From Centropus unirufus (lineage: Eukaryota; Chordata; Aves; Cuculiformes; Centropidae), in assembly GCA_013397695.1 (NCBI GenBank), contig VYZI01000019.1:3643693-3707692 (forward strand): a DNA stretch of 64,000 nucleotides. The letters run 5' to 3'. The position numbers and the translations under genes were made by a program. The notes beneath the pieces were generated by a model, which had not been told where the DNA came from, searched no databases, and saw nothing but the letters and a program-made list of their open reading frames with translations. Shown here piece after piece: positions 48,079-57,800 of the stretch. Each line of letters opens with the position of its first letter. Positions within the stretch are counted from its first letter, which is position 1.

Positions 48079-51000
48079 CTGAAAATGAAAGGCAGACATA
48101 AATATTCTCACACATATGGAGATCAAAAGGTGTGTTATTGTCTACTACTGCTAATTTTGAGACAGAACATCATCATAGGAAACGCAGGCAATTTTACGAT
48201 TAAACCCTCATGTGAAATCACACTGGAGTCCCCAGGGCAAGGTGACCATGCAGAGAGTCAATTTCAGAACTGACCTACAAAGTTATAATTGAAAACCAAT
48301 TCTTACATATCCTGAACTTTTTTTTAAAAAACAGAAAAGCTTCTGATAGGAATAATAATTTATTATTTAAATGGAGAGACTATTAAGAGCCGTTTTGGCA
48401 TTGAAATTTTATTTCTTCAGCCCCCTCTTCTGGCAGAAGAAAAACAACATTGTCTCAATGAATTAACTGATAAGAAAATGTGTTTAATACTTCTCCCATA
48501 CTTTTCACGTGCCAATAATACCCCAGGTATCACCATTTTCAAATTTGTGGACACAAAATAAATAGTTGCTAACACAACAGAACTACATTTTCACAGTATA
48601 AATTGAAGTAATATGCCAAGTAAATTCTTAGAAGGGAAAAAATGGATGTGATCCCTCTGTAGTTTATGCAGTTTGAATTGAAACCAGTCAATGTTTATGC
48701 TATTACAAGCATATACATCATATAGAAAACATCATGGTAAATAAAACTTCAATAAAAAATGTCCCCAAACCCACCAATTGGATTTCTCTCAGTAGGTGGC
48801 TTGCCAAGGTTCTGCTTTGGATAATTCAGCCAAGACATTTTTGGAAGGGTATTCTGGTAACTTTCTTCTTTCCCACCACGTAAGAAATGAGAGATAATTC
48901 CATACAGCAGAGGTCTGCTTAATAGAGAAATAACAAAAGCAGTCTATGAAGTCTATGAAATACTGAGCATTCAAAGTCCACCCTTTTCTCAGAACTTCTG
49001 AGACCTTAATGTTTACTTTTAGAATATATACAGATGTCTTTAGAGTAGTTATTTAAAATACATTATGCCAAGTGTCATTATATAAATCAGCAGAGACCTT
49101 AGCCCACCCTGAACGCACAACACTCTCCTAAGAGGCTCGCACTAAGAGATACTCCCAACTAAGCTCCAGATTCCCTGCAGGTGAAGAACTGGAGCATACT
49201 TAGCACAAGAACACAGATCCACCTTCTCCCGTGTGAAGGATCAGACTTGGTGGGCTGCACATCCCAAACTTGATTCTTCCTAAGCACCTGACATAAGATT
49301 CTGACAGCATAAGCTACGGAGAGCACTGAACGTGTTTAAACCTTCAGCACCCTACCTCATTATGGCAATCGTATTGGAGCATAATAAATTTATATCTAAT
49401 CGCAGAGTTCAATAATCTTTTTATTGCTCCACAATGCAACTCACTGGTAGGCAAAGAGCACATCCCTTTTCTGCTTCTGACTGTGGAAAGTTGGGGAAGA
49501 CTATACGGGTAGAACTTTTGTGTTTTAGTGCACAAGTACACAATCTGAAGAATGCTACAGAGTTGGCAGAACGAAACATTAGTTTTGAGTATGTTGGGAA
49601 ATTGCCCCATGCTTGACATTGCGAGTTGGAATCCAGCATGTCAGAGCAGCCCTGTAATCCAGTCACATTTTAATTGGTGAGAACATTTAAATGTGATTAA
49701 TAACACTAAAGAGAAAAATATGTGCAGAACAGAATATACTCTGTGGACCAAAATCACTCCTTACACTGATTTTCCATTTGCATCTTCAACTATGTTCAGC
49801 TCTTTGGCAAGAAACTGTCTGTCCAAGGGCACTTCAGGCTGGCCAGATTCTGGAAAAGAGATTTCCATTCTTAAGACTGTTAAGAAAAACATCACCAATT
49901 GACTTTTAAAGACTGCTCAGGAGACTTCAGAAGGGAATGAAGCACACACCTCCCTTTTAGACTATTAATATCTAAGAGCATATTGTAATTAGTGCTTCAT
50001 ACTCATCTAATTTACAATAGCACATTATAACTTTTATCTTCACTCTAAAGGAATCTAAGATAAATATTGAAGTCTAACAATACAAAGATGAATTAAGCAA
50101 ACAATTCTTTCTCTACAGTCGTTATCAGATTCCATATATTAACGATACAGACTGTCTCCATTCTCTCTGCCCGAGATGAACCTTTGTGTCTGTAACTTTA
50201 ATGTTGAAGTACATAATATTAGAAAATAGCAAAAGTAATTACCATAACTAAGCTCAACAGCAGAACTTCAAATTTCAAAAAGAAGTTAGCAATAGCTGCA
50301 AAAACAAATCTTGTACTGTACAAAATGCAGCTACCAGTTAGATGTTGTGACCCAAACAGCTCTCAATATTGGTATTTCAGCACAGCCAGTAACAGTAATA
50401 TGTCACCTCAGTTGTTAAAAAAATATGGACCACCTTCATATTCCTTTTTTGTTATTTAAGCTGAGGACGTTGAACCACATTTCTGATATTGTCTATATGC
50501 CCGAATTGCCAGAATTGCTGCAAGTCAGACTATCAAATACTTAATGTACTTATTAAATTAGTTTAAATAATTCTCAAAGCAATTTTGTTCATATATAGGA
50601 TTTCTCCTCATTTTATCCAAATGCCAATTAAAAAAAGTGATATATGCCTTAAAAATTTTGTTAGCCATTTTCCAAAGCAAAAGCAGACATTTCAAGAAAG
50701 GTATTTCAATTTTGGAGGCTGCTAGCAAATTTTCTTCCTCTTGCAGCAACTGCTCTGTCAAAACATTTACCTCAGGGATAAGGAGCAAAGGGAAGATTCC
50801 TTGAAAAGTAATGATATGATTTGGCTTCATGCTACAAGTGAAGCTGTGGAGAGAGCGTTTGTATCTCGTTTATGTCCAAGGGAATGTTGTGCAGCTTGGT
50901 CTCACTCGTTAATTTCACGATATCTGTGCAATTATTCAATGAGATGGTAAATGTCTATTAATGTAGTGATGATGACAAAAACTCAGCCCGAATACCTGCG

Positions 51001-51706
51001 GTCAAAACAGATGCTGCGTATTTGTATTTGTTGTACTCCAAGTATTCACGAATTAGTTCGTTGATTAAGAGATTTTCATGAGACAGTGGCGGCCGTGGTA
51101 CGCTTTGGTCATCCAGTGCGTTGAAGACTTCAGCTCTGATCCTGGCTTTTATTTGTCCAAGAGCGCCCCTTTTTTCCAGTGTGTCCCTTAGAACTGTTAT
51201 CATGGAAAGATCTGTTAATATAAAGCCAAACGTGTTCAAGCCGCAGTTATCACCCCCAATACAAACACCACTGCGGCACGTTCACAGCAAAATACAGATA
51301 AGATCCCCGCGCCCGTGCACATGCCAGCAAAAAAAAATATAATCAAGCCTCCAGAAGCCACAACGGGATTGTTTCAGTGGCCAACACCGGTTCTCGGCAG
51401 CTCAGAACAGGATGCTACCGGACGGAGGCGTTTTTAAGGAGCGAAAACCGGAGCAGGGTCAGTGGCAGGGACGGGATCGGTGCCAGGGCCTCGCCAGGGC
51501 GCAGCTCCTGCGGCTCCCACGGGCGCTGCCCGAGCCGCCCGCCCCCGCGAGCGCCCGGGGCTGACAGTCTGGCACCGGCCCCCGGCTGCGCGAGGGGAGC
51601 CCGGCCGCTCGCCCTGCGGTGGCCCCGGGTACCCGCGGGGTTGCCCGCTCCCCCGCGTCCCTTCTCCATCCCCACCACCTGCTTTCAGCTCCGCCACCGT
51701 CGCCAT
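48002..51706 (-). CDS. CEP20: CEP20 (FOPNL/FOR20), complete five-exon coding region, 175 residues
   Basis: Encodes a small centrosomal/centriolar-satellite protein related to the FGFR1OP (FOP) N-terminus, required for ciliogenesis. Exons 51679-51706, 50996-51193, 49765-49849, 48775-48914 and 48002-48078 join in one frame: MATVAELKA, then VLRDTLEKRGALGQIKARIR, the LisH motif LSHENLLINELIREYLEYNK (about residues 46-78), ESGQPEVPLDRQFLAKELN, PLLYGIISHFLRGGK, and a less conserved tail ending in LVLQSINR. Length agrees with human CEP20 (174). The LisH motif mediates dimerisation and is split by the exon 2-3 junction. Upstream and codirectional with MYH11, as in human. Confidence 0.96.
48775..48914 (-). 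CDS. CEP20: CEP20 exon 4 (residues 104-150)
   Basis: 140 bases, acceptor TATTAAGCAG, donor GTGGGT. Encodes PLLYGIISHFLRGGKEESYQ and then a diverged linker ending PTERNPI. PLLYGI.(S/A)HFLRG matches human. Confidence 0.93.
49765..49849 (-). CDS. CEP20: CEP20 exon 3 (residues 76-103)
   Basis: 85 bases, acceptor CTTTTCCAG, donor GTAAGG. Encodes ESGQPEVPLDRQFLAKELNI, VEDANGKS and two bases of Val104. Short, and not visible as a long ORF. Confidence 0.93.
50996..51193 (-). CDS. CEP20: CEP20 exon 2 (residues 10-75, FOP-like region and LisH)
   Basis: 198 bases, acceptor CATGATAACAG, donor GTATTC. Encodes LRDTLEKRGALGQIKARIRA, EVFNALDD and most of the LisH motif, the best conserved part of the protein. 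Confidence 0.97.
51194..51678 (-). other. CEP20: CEP20 intron 1, CpG-rich in its 5' part
   Basis: 485-base intron; 51430-51678 is dense in CG and belongs to the CEP20 CpG island. Long open frames in five of six directions here are compositional (few stop codons in GC-rich DNA). Confidence 0.8.
51679..51706 (-). CDS. CEP20: CEP20 exon 1 (residues 1-9)
   Basis: ATG at 51704-51706; encodes MATVAELKA plus one base, donor GTGGTG. Identical in wording and phase to the human first coding exon. Lies inside a CpG island whose upstream side is broken by an assembly gap. Confidence 0.93.
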
Positions 51707-51727
51707 CGCCGGGGTGCGGCGGCCGCG

Positions 51728-51737
51728 GCGCACGCGC
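51728..51737. promoter_or_regulatory. CEP20: NRF1-type site GCGCACGCGC upstream of the CEP20 ATG
   Basis: Ten-base match to the NRF1 core (GCGCAYGCGC), 22 bases upstream of the start codon, so probably at or just downstream of the transcription start. NRF1 sites are common in CpG-island promoters of ciliary and housekeeping genes. Confidence 0.45.
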
Positions 51738-51748
51738 GGGGGGCGGGC

Positions 51749-51817
51749 NNNNNNNNNNNNNNNNNNNNNNNNNNNNNNNNNNNNNNNNNNNNNNNNNNNN
51801 NNNNNNNNNNNNNNNNN
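51749..51817. other. Assembly gap (69 N) in the CEP20 promoter
   Basis: Run of N with G-run-rich flanks on both sides, typical of GC-rich sequence that short reads fail to cross. Proteins predicted across it are meaningless. Confidence 1.
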
Positions 51818-52000
51818 GGGGCGGGGCGGGGGCGGCTTCCCGGGCTGGGGGCGTTCCCTGTGCCGCTGCCAGGGCGTCCCCGGGCGGGCTGGGGCCGCGA
51901 TGGGCGCTGGCTGCGTGGTGCCTCTGGGGTTACCGCTTGGCGTCCTGCCCGCGGCCCTGTCGGCTGAGCGCCCACCCCTCTCCCTTGGAACGTTCCCCAT

Positions 52001-54129
52001 GCGCTTTATGTGATGGGAATAGATTAAAAAAAATGAAACGTGGGGGATGAGGGAAAGTTTTTCCCTGAGGTGCAGCGGGGGGGTTTATACTGAGTCACTA
52101 GAAAAGGAACTTTTAATCAATATAACTCCTCAAAGATGAGCTTTTAATTAAAAGCACTTGGTGAAATACTGAGCTAAAATATTGAGCGTTTTGCACGCCT
52201 GTGAGGATCTTTGACATGTCAGGAAGCACGCGTGCGAGCTTCGGGTTGCTGGGATGAGTCAACAGAGTTTATTTTGTGATTGCAGTAAATATTTCCCAAT
52301 AGGAACGCAGCCAGTATGGATGAAGAAACTGAATCTGTCATGGTCTAAACGGAGCCGCCTGCTTGGGCCTGAGGGAAAATGTGAGTTGTCTCAGGCAGTG
52401 AACCCCTCGACTGCTGTCGGTTGGGCTTTTTTTTGTTTTTGTGGTCTTAGTTTAGTTTTGTTTTTAATATTTCCTCTCAAAACAAATATTTATATTCTAA
52501 GCTTCCACAGAACCTCTGCAGGAGGCAATAAATAAAATTCAGGAAAAAATCTCTTCAGAAGTAATGGTGGAATTAATCCATTCTTTTCAGATAGCAGTAA
52601 CCCCCCGGTGAGTCAGCAGCAGCACTGGCTCTGCCTGTCCCAGGCCTGCTGCCCAGATCCCTGTGCAGCTTCAAAACCTTTCCATCTGCATCCTTCCAAA
52701 TTCCACCATCCTGTTGTGGGCCACTGTTCCATTAACCCTGAGTTCCAGTTGATAAGCTGCGGCTGTTGACTACCCTGTCTTTACCATCCAGCTTTAATTC
52801 GTGTCCTACAAAACAAAGTTCAGAGCCCAATATAGGATTTTGGTGGGGCTTTTGGGTTTTTTGTGTTTGCCTTTTAGAATACAATTGCAGTTTCTATGTT
52901 ACGTATTCATCTGTGTTTCCAAGGATGTTTTGTGAAATCCACATCCAGTGACTGGTACTCTGAGGTCTTGCTTCTGTATCTCTTTGCAGGTTTGGGTTTG
53001 CATAGGTTCTGGGTTTTTTTCTCCTCCACAACAAACACCTTGAGTCTCTCACATTTTACTTTTGAATTCTTCTGTTTCCCCTCATGTTTAATTATTTACT
53101 CCACATTTTGACTGCACTTTAGTTAAAATCTGAGTGTTGTTCTGTTCTTTGGGGCTTCTAAGGGAAGGACATGGAACTAATTGGAAGGGAACTAATGTGA
53201 AATGCAGATCCAAGTATCTTTCTTAACATAATTAACCTGGTGCGTGGCTATTGGTACAGGGGCAGGGTACATAGAGCAGGACTGAAATATGATTAATAAA
53301 AATAAGGGAAATCAGGCTTCAACATTTAGCTGTTCTCTTGCAATACTGTAAATATTTGAGCATGGTATTAACTAACATATGGATTAAACTGGCACCAAAT
53401 TTGTTTAGTTTGATCTTTCCATGATGTTTCTGCTCAGTTCCTCAGGGAATACGTGCCCTCAAGTGTGGGCTGAACTCTGCTGCTGCTGCTCCCCCACCTG
53501 ATATGCTGTGCGTGAGAGAGCCAGCGTGACAGACCAGAAATGCTGCAGTTGGATGGGCAGTCAGGCCACAGCTGGTGGTGACCAAACACAGCTCTGGAGG
53601 TGCCCTGAAGATGGGCAGGTGAGTAGAGAGCAATCTGTGATACTTTTTTTGTATGTGTGATGCTTGCTTTTTATTTACGTGTGAGACAATGAGACCTCCT
53701 TCTCTTCTAACTGTGTCCATTACCGTGATTACTTTGGATAGAAAAGAAGGTCATTGAATTGCAGTTCTTTATATAACTCCTGTGATTAAAGCCTTCAGAT
53801 GTTCCTGTAGGGTAGATGTAACCATCCTGTCTTTTCCTACAATGTGATCCCATTCCTGCACATGCACCATCCCTGCTCCAGCTGGTCTATTCTGTAGGTT
53901 AGATAGCAGAGCAGCGATGCTGCCTGTGGGTTTAACTGAGGCGTTTTAAGTAGGATGTGAAGAGAGCAGGGTAAGGCTCAACCCAGTGCAGCCACAGGGG
54001 CTGCACAGCTACTTCAACCACCGCACATTTTGGTGCAAACTCGGTTGTGGATGAAGTCGCTTTGGTTCAGTTCCCGTTCACGTTGGCCAACCTGAACTAG
54101 TTCAGAGCTTCAAAAGCAGTTTAAATGGT
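52001..54129. other. Spacer between CEP20 and ABCC1
   Basis: Ordinary, A/T-richer sequence between two CpG islands. Contains one CArG-consensus decamer, CCAATATAGG at 52827-52836, of unknown relevance. Open frames up to 93 codons are unremarkable. No gene or transposon recognised. Confidence 0.7.
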
Positions 54130-54568
54130 TTGCGGTGAAGAGTGAATTATTTTCATGTGAGCCTGGGCCTTTCTCGGGGACCGTGGGCTCCTCTGTCCTT
54201 CGGACAGCACTGCCGTGCCCCTCCACTGTGCTGCGTGGGGTCCCCGTGCCTGGGGACGGAGCAGTGTCACGGGGAGCCCGTTGCCGTGGTGGCCACCGCT
54301 GGCTCTGACCGAGCCCGACGGGCCGGGGTGGGAGGTGCGGGACCGGGGGGCTGCGGGGCAGCTCCCTCGAGGAGGAGGGGAGGCGGGGTGCGCCGCGGGG
54401 GCAATCGTTCAGCCCTTACCGGGGGTCCCGTGGGGCTCCGCCTTGAACAAAAAAAATCCCACGCGTTGGGCTCGGGCGGAGCTCGCAGCCCCCCGGGCTC
54501 GTCCCGGAGCGGCGAGCGCCCCTGCGAGGCGGGGCCGCGCACTGCAGGTGGCGGCCCCGGGGCTCGGC

Positions 54569-54691
54569 ATCCCCGCGGAGCCAATGGGAGCGCGGCGCTG
54601 CGGGCCGGGTATCCCCGCGGAGCCAATGGGGGGCGGCGCTGCGGGCCGGGTATCCCCGCGGAGCCAATGGGGGGCGGCGCTGCCGGGCCGG
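54569..54691 (+). repeat. ABCC1: Three tandem copies of a 41-42-base CCAAT/GC-box module
   Basis: Units start at 54569, 54611 and 54652, each opening ATCCCCGCGGAGCCAATGGG and ending GGCGCTGC(C)GGGCCGG. The CCAAT boxes (54581-54585, 54623-54627, 54664-54668) match the NF-Y consensus RRCCAATSR, and copies two and three add GGGGCGG GC boxes. The last unit ends about 90 bases before the ABCC1 start codon. Confidence 0.92.
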
Positions 54692-54780
54692 CTCCGCCCG
54701 CCGTCGCCCGGGCACGGATCGGTGCGGAGCGGGGAGCGTAGCGCTGCTGCGGGAGCCCGCGGCCGCCTCGCCTGCGCCCC

Positions 54781-54828
54781 ATGGGGATCGAGAGCTTCTG
54801 CAGCGCGGGCGCCTACGAGCCCTTCTGG
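54781..54828 (+). CDS. ABCC1: ABCC1 (MRP1) exon 1, residues 1-16
   Basis: First coding exon of multidrug resistance-associated protein 1, a plasma-membrane ABC exporter of glutathione, glucuronide and sulfate conjugates and of leukotriene C4. The 48 bases encode MGIESFCSAGAYEPFW and end in donor GTGAGC. Human exon 1 is also exactly 16 codons, with FCSA at residues 6-9 and a closing Trp, before a long first intron. These residues form the extracellular N-terminus ahead of TMD0. CpG-island position, strand and the place next to CEP20 agree with human. The remaining exons are beyond the right edge. Confidence 0.88.
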
Positions 54829-57800
54829 GTGAGCGGCGGGATTGCGGGGCTCGGCTGGGAGGGGCGGGACGGGCAGGGTCGGGCGGAGCCCGTGGGGCTG
54901 CGTGCGGGAGCGGCGGGGCCGCGGCCGGGGTGCCGGGTGCGCGGTTCCCGGGGCGCCTCGTGTGCGGGGCTCCCGGCGGGGAGGCTGGAGCCGAGGGACC
55001 CTCCGCAGCGGCTCCCCGGGCAGGCTCCCCGCTGCCCCGCGCGGCTGCGTAGCGGGGTTTGCGCCGCTCATGAGCAGCGGCGAGCGCAGCCCGCTGGGGG
55101 TGACCGCGAAGCCGGCGCCGCGGAAGCGCGGCAGCCGGGGTCCCGCTCAGCCGGTTCGCGGGTGCCTCTGCAGGCCCGCAGGTGCCGGCGGCGGGGAGGC
55201 CGTGGGAGAGCAGGGAAAATCCTTCTAGGGAGGACATCGGCTCGATGGGAAGGAGGCTGGGTGGAGGAAGGGAGGAGGGTGAGGTGGAAGTTGAAAAAAC
55301 TGAAAAAACTCATGAGCTGGAGCGAGAGCAAAACGTGGGGTGTTTAACCTTCAGTAACAGTCTCCTGTATCCACAGGCTGTTTTCCAGGTAGTACTGAGC
55401 TAAGGAGGTGCCTTACTAATAAAAAAAAAAAAATCCGAGGTCTCAACAAATGACAATGTACTTCTTGTCTCGAGTACCTTTAAGATATTACTCAGCAAAT
55501 ATTTTTAAAAACATTAAGGCTTTAAGATATTTATCTTTTCCAAGTGGTCAAAAGTGCCTGTTGGCCTACCTGTAAATTGCTCGTATTCGTTTCTCCTTTC
55601 AGCTAATATTCCCATTTCTCTGAACTGGCTAAATTATGAGTTGTCATCAAATGTATCTTTTTTCCCTCTCCTCGGATGAAACATTTTATCTGAAGACCAT
55701 TAGAGAATACATGTTTCAGCATTCAATTGACAAAAAAACTGACTTGAGAGTAGTAGTTTTGTGAAAAAGAGCGGCTAGTTTTTGAACTGTACCTGAAACA
55801 TCAAGTAGAAGCATGAACTAGCCATAGGATGCTAGAAACAATTAATGCAGGATTTCTGATGGTGTATTCTCTTATTATAAAAACACTTCAAATTCTTGTG
55901 TATACTGCAGCCGTTTCTGATATTTGTAGTGTGTCCCAACTATTCCATATCTTTTTTCTTTACTAGCACTGGTTCCCAGGAATATAGATTATTCTGCAAT
56001 TTGTCTTCCTACTCCAAATCATGTGGCGTTTGCCTTTAATTTCTTCGAGCTAGAGATCCTGTGGGTGTGGTTGTTTGATTTCTGGTTTCTTCCAATCCTA
56101 CAAAAGGACAATTGTACATTCTTGTGGATGTAAGCTGTGTCTGGAAAAACATTATTCCGTGCTGAACTTGTCCTCATAACACTAGTTCTGGTGCTTATGG
56201 ATATTCTGTCTGCTTCATTTTCTGTTATTTCCATTGTTGCTGCTATTTGAAGCTGAAGTAATGGATTTTCAGAAATAACCAGTGTTTTGCTGGGCAAACA
56301 CCTCTGTTTGTGCTACCGTCTTTCCTGTCTTGTGGGCTGTGCTCTTCCGCTTCTCAGGGCTGGGTCGTAGCTCCAGACTCGGTGGTGGCATGCGTTGCTG
56401 CAGTCTTGTGGTGAACTCCATGGCTGTATCAGCTGGGTTAGGTGGTGCTGAAGCCTCGCAATGGAGCAACAGGATTTCCTAGTACTGCCAAACTCGGCTT
56501 CAAGGAAGGGATGTGTTCTCTGGCTAGGTTGGTGCTAAATTTGGGGAAACTCAGTTTTAAACTGGCAGGGAAACTTTGCAGGTTGGAAGGACCTAGTGGA
56601 CCCTTAAGGACTCTGTCTGTGTATGCTAATCTTAAGCTTTATTGCCCAGGATTTGTCTTGATTGCATGCCCAAGGAATGTTATTGTTAAAAGTTCTTGTC
56701 TGAGAAATAAACAGATTGTTTTTACTTAATACATACTCTGAAAGGTCAACAGGCCAAGTGAGTTTGCTATCTTTTTCTTCAATCCTTCCGACATCCCCCT
56801 TGCCCTTTCGCTGTGTAACCTATCTCTGTGCCCCCACACAACATAGCAACTTCACTGCAATCAGATTTTGCTAGAGAACTTAACTGTTTTTTCTGCTTCC
56901 TTTGAGCCTAACTCCCTTCTTAGAAGGTAACTCTTTCATCCTTGCTTTCATCACCGAGTATCCCATGCATAATATAAAGCAAGCTACAGCTGTGTCAGAT
57001 AAAGTTGTTATTCACTAAGAGCTGTTGATGACGATGATGGTTTTACAAAAACATTTTGCACTGCTTGAATTTCAGTTCAGTGACTTTAAGGGCCTGTTTG
57101 AATGGAAAACTTTTTTAGTGACTGGACATGCTGAATGTGAGTGCAGTCTCGCCTTGCTTCAGTACCAGTACACAAAAAAGAGGCCAGGTGGGACAGGATA
57201 AGGAACTCTGTCATTCTGAGTAAGCAGGGATAAGCGTCAAGGCAGATGTTGAACTTGCTGTACACTTTGGCCTGCTGACCTGGCTGTCTGGATATATGCA
57301 CACTCTCACATTTGGTCGTCTCAGTGCAGTTACATTTCAAAGTAGTCTGCTGTTTTTCCTTTCTTTCAAATGAAATGCTGGGGTAGTTACACATTTTTCA
57401 GAGCTTGTAAGCTATGCAGTGTCACATTCAGAGAAGTCTTTTCATGTTTGAAGTTGCTAAAGTAAGAGGTTAAGTGTTTTTATGACACTTTGAGTTTTCA
57501 AGGCTAACCCCCTGTAGGGCTTTGATGAAAACAAATTAGGAGATATGAAACAAATGTGAGCCCAGACTAAGCAGTTGATTACAGCCCTTCCCAAAGTGCT
57601 CTGCCAGGTTTTACAGGAAGTCTCGGCTATTCATTTGTTAGAAGATGCTTGTAAGTGAAATAGAATAGAAATGGAACTTTTGAGTCCTTTCTTAAACTTA
57701 AGGGATTCTGAAATGGCTTTTATTTACATAAACTTCTGTCATGTCCTTCACAGGCAGACACGTGTTTTTTAAAACTAATTTAGATAGAAGTTGATTCTAA

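Larger units (their letters stand above)
48079..50995 (-). other. CEP20: CEP20 introns 2-4
   Basis: Introns 48079-48774, 48915-49764 and 49850-50995. All GT-AG and A/T-rich. Open frames of 60-91 codons at 49.3-49.7 and 50.6-50.8 kb are chance frames. Nothing else recognised. Confidence 0.8.
51430..52000. promoter_or_regulatory. CEP20: CpG island and promoter region of CEP20
   Basis: CG-dense, no TATA, multiple GC boxes (GGGCGGG at 51741-51747; GGGGCGGGGCGGGGGCGG at 51818-51835), spanning the first coding exon: a housekeeping-type promoter. Part of the core promoter is lost in the gap at 51749-51817. Confidence 0.75.
54130..55250. promoter_or_regulatory. ABCC1: CpG island and promoter of ABCC1
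   Basis: Very CG-dense, TATA-less, surrounding ABCC1 exon 1; contains three CCAAT boxes, several GC boxes (for example CTCCGCCCGCC near 54692) and many overlapping open frames of 100-270 codons on both strands that are compositional. Matches the TATA-less, Sp1-type promoter known for mammalian ABCC1. Confidence 0.75.

Noticed and set aside
51377..52050. Open frames of 87-196 codons over the CEP20 promoter
   Set aside because: They run through the N gap and GC-rich DNA; only the short MATVAELKA exon has homology and splice support.
52827..52836. CArG-consensus CCAATATAGG between CEP20 and ABCC1
   Set aside because: Isolated, not near a smooth-muscle start site, and within the number expected by chance.
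54409..55237. Long open frames (up to 273 codons) on both strands around ABCC1 exon 1
   Set aside because: CpG-island composition removes stop codons in every frame; the proteins are Arg/Ala/Pro/Gly-rich without domains and overlap each other.
56575..56610. GGTTGGAAGGACCTAGTGGACC resembling a CR1 3' end
   Set aside because: Too short, and without the adjoining CR1 wording or octamer tail.
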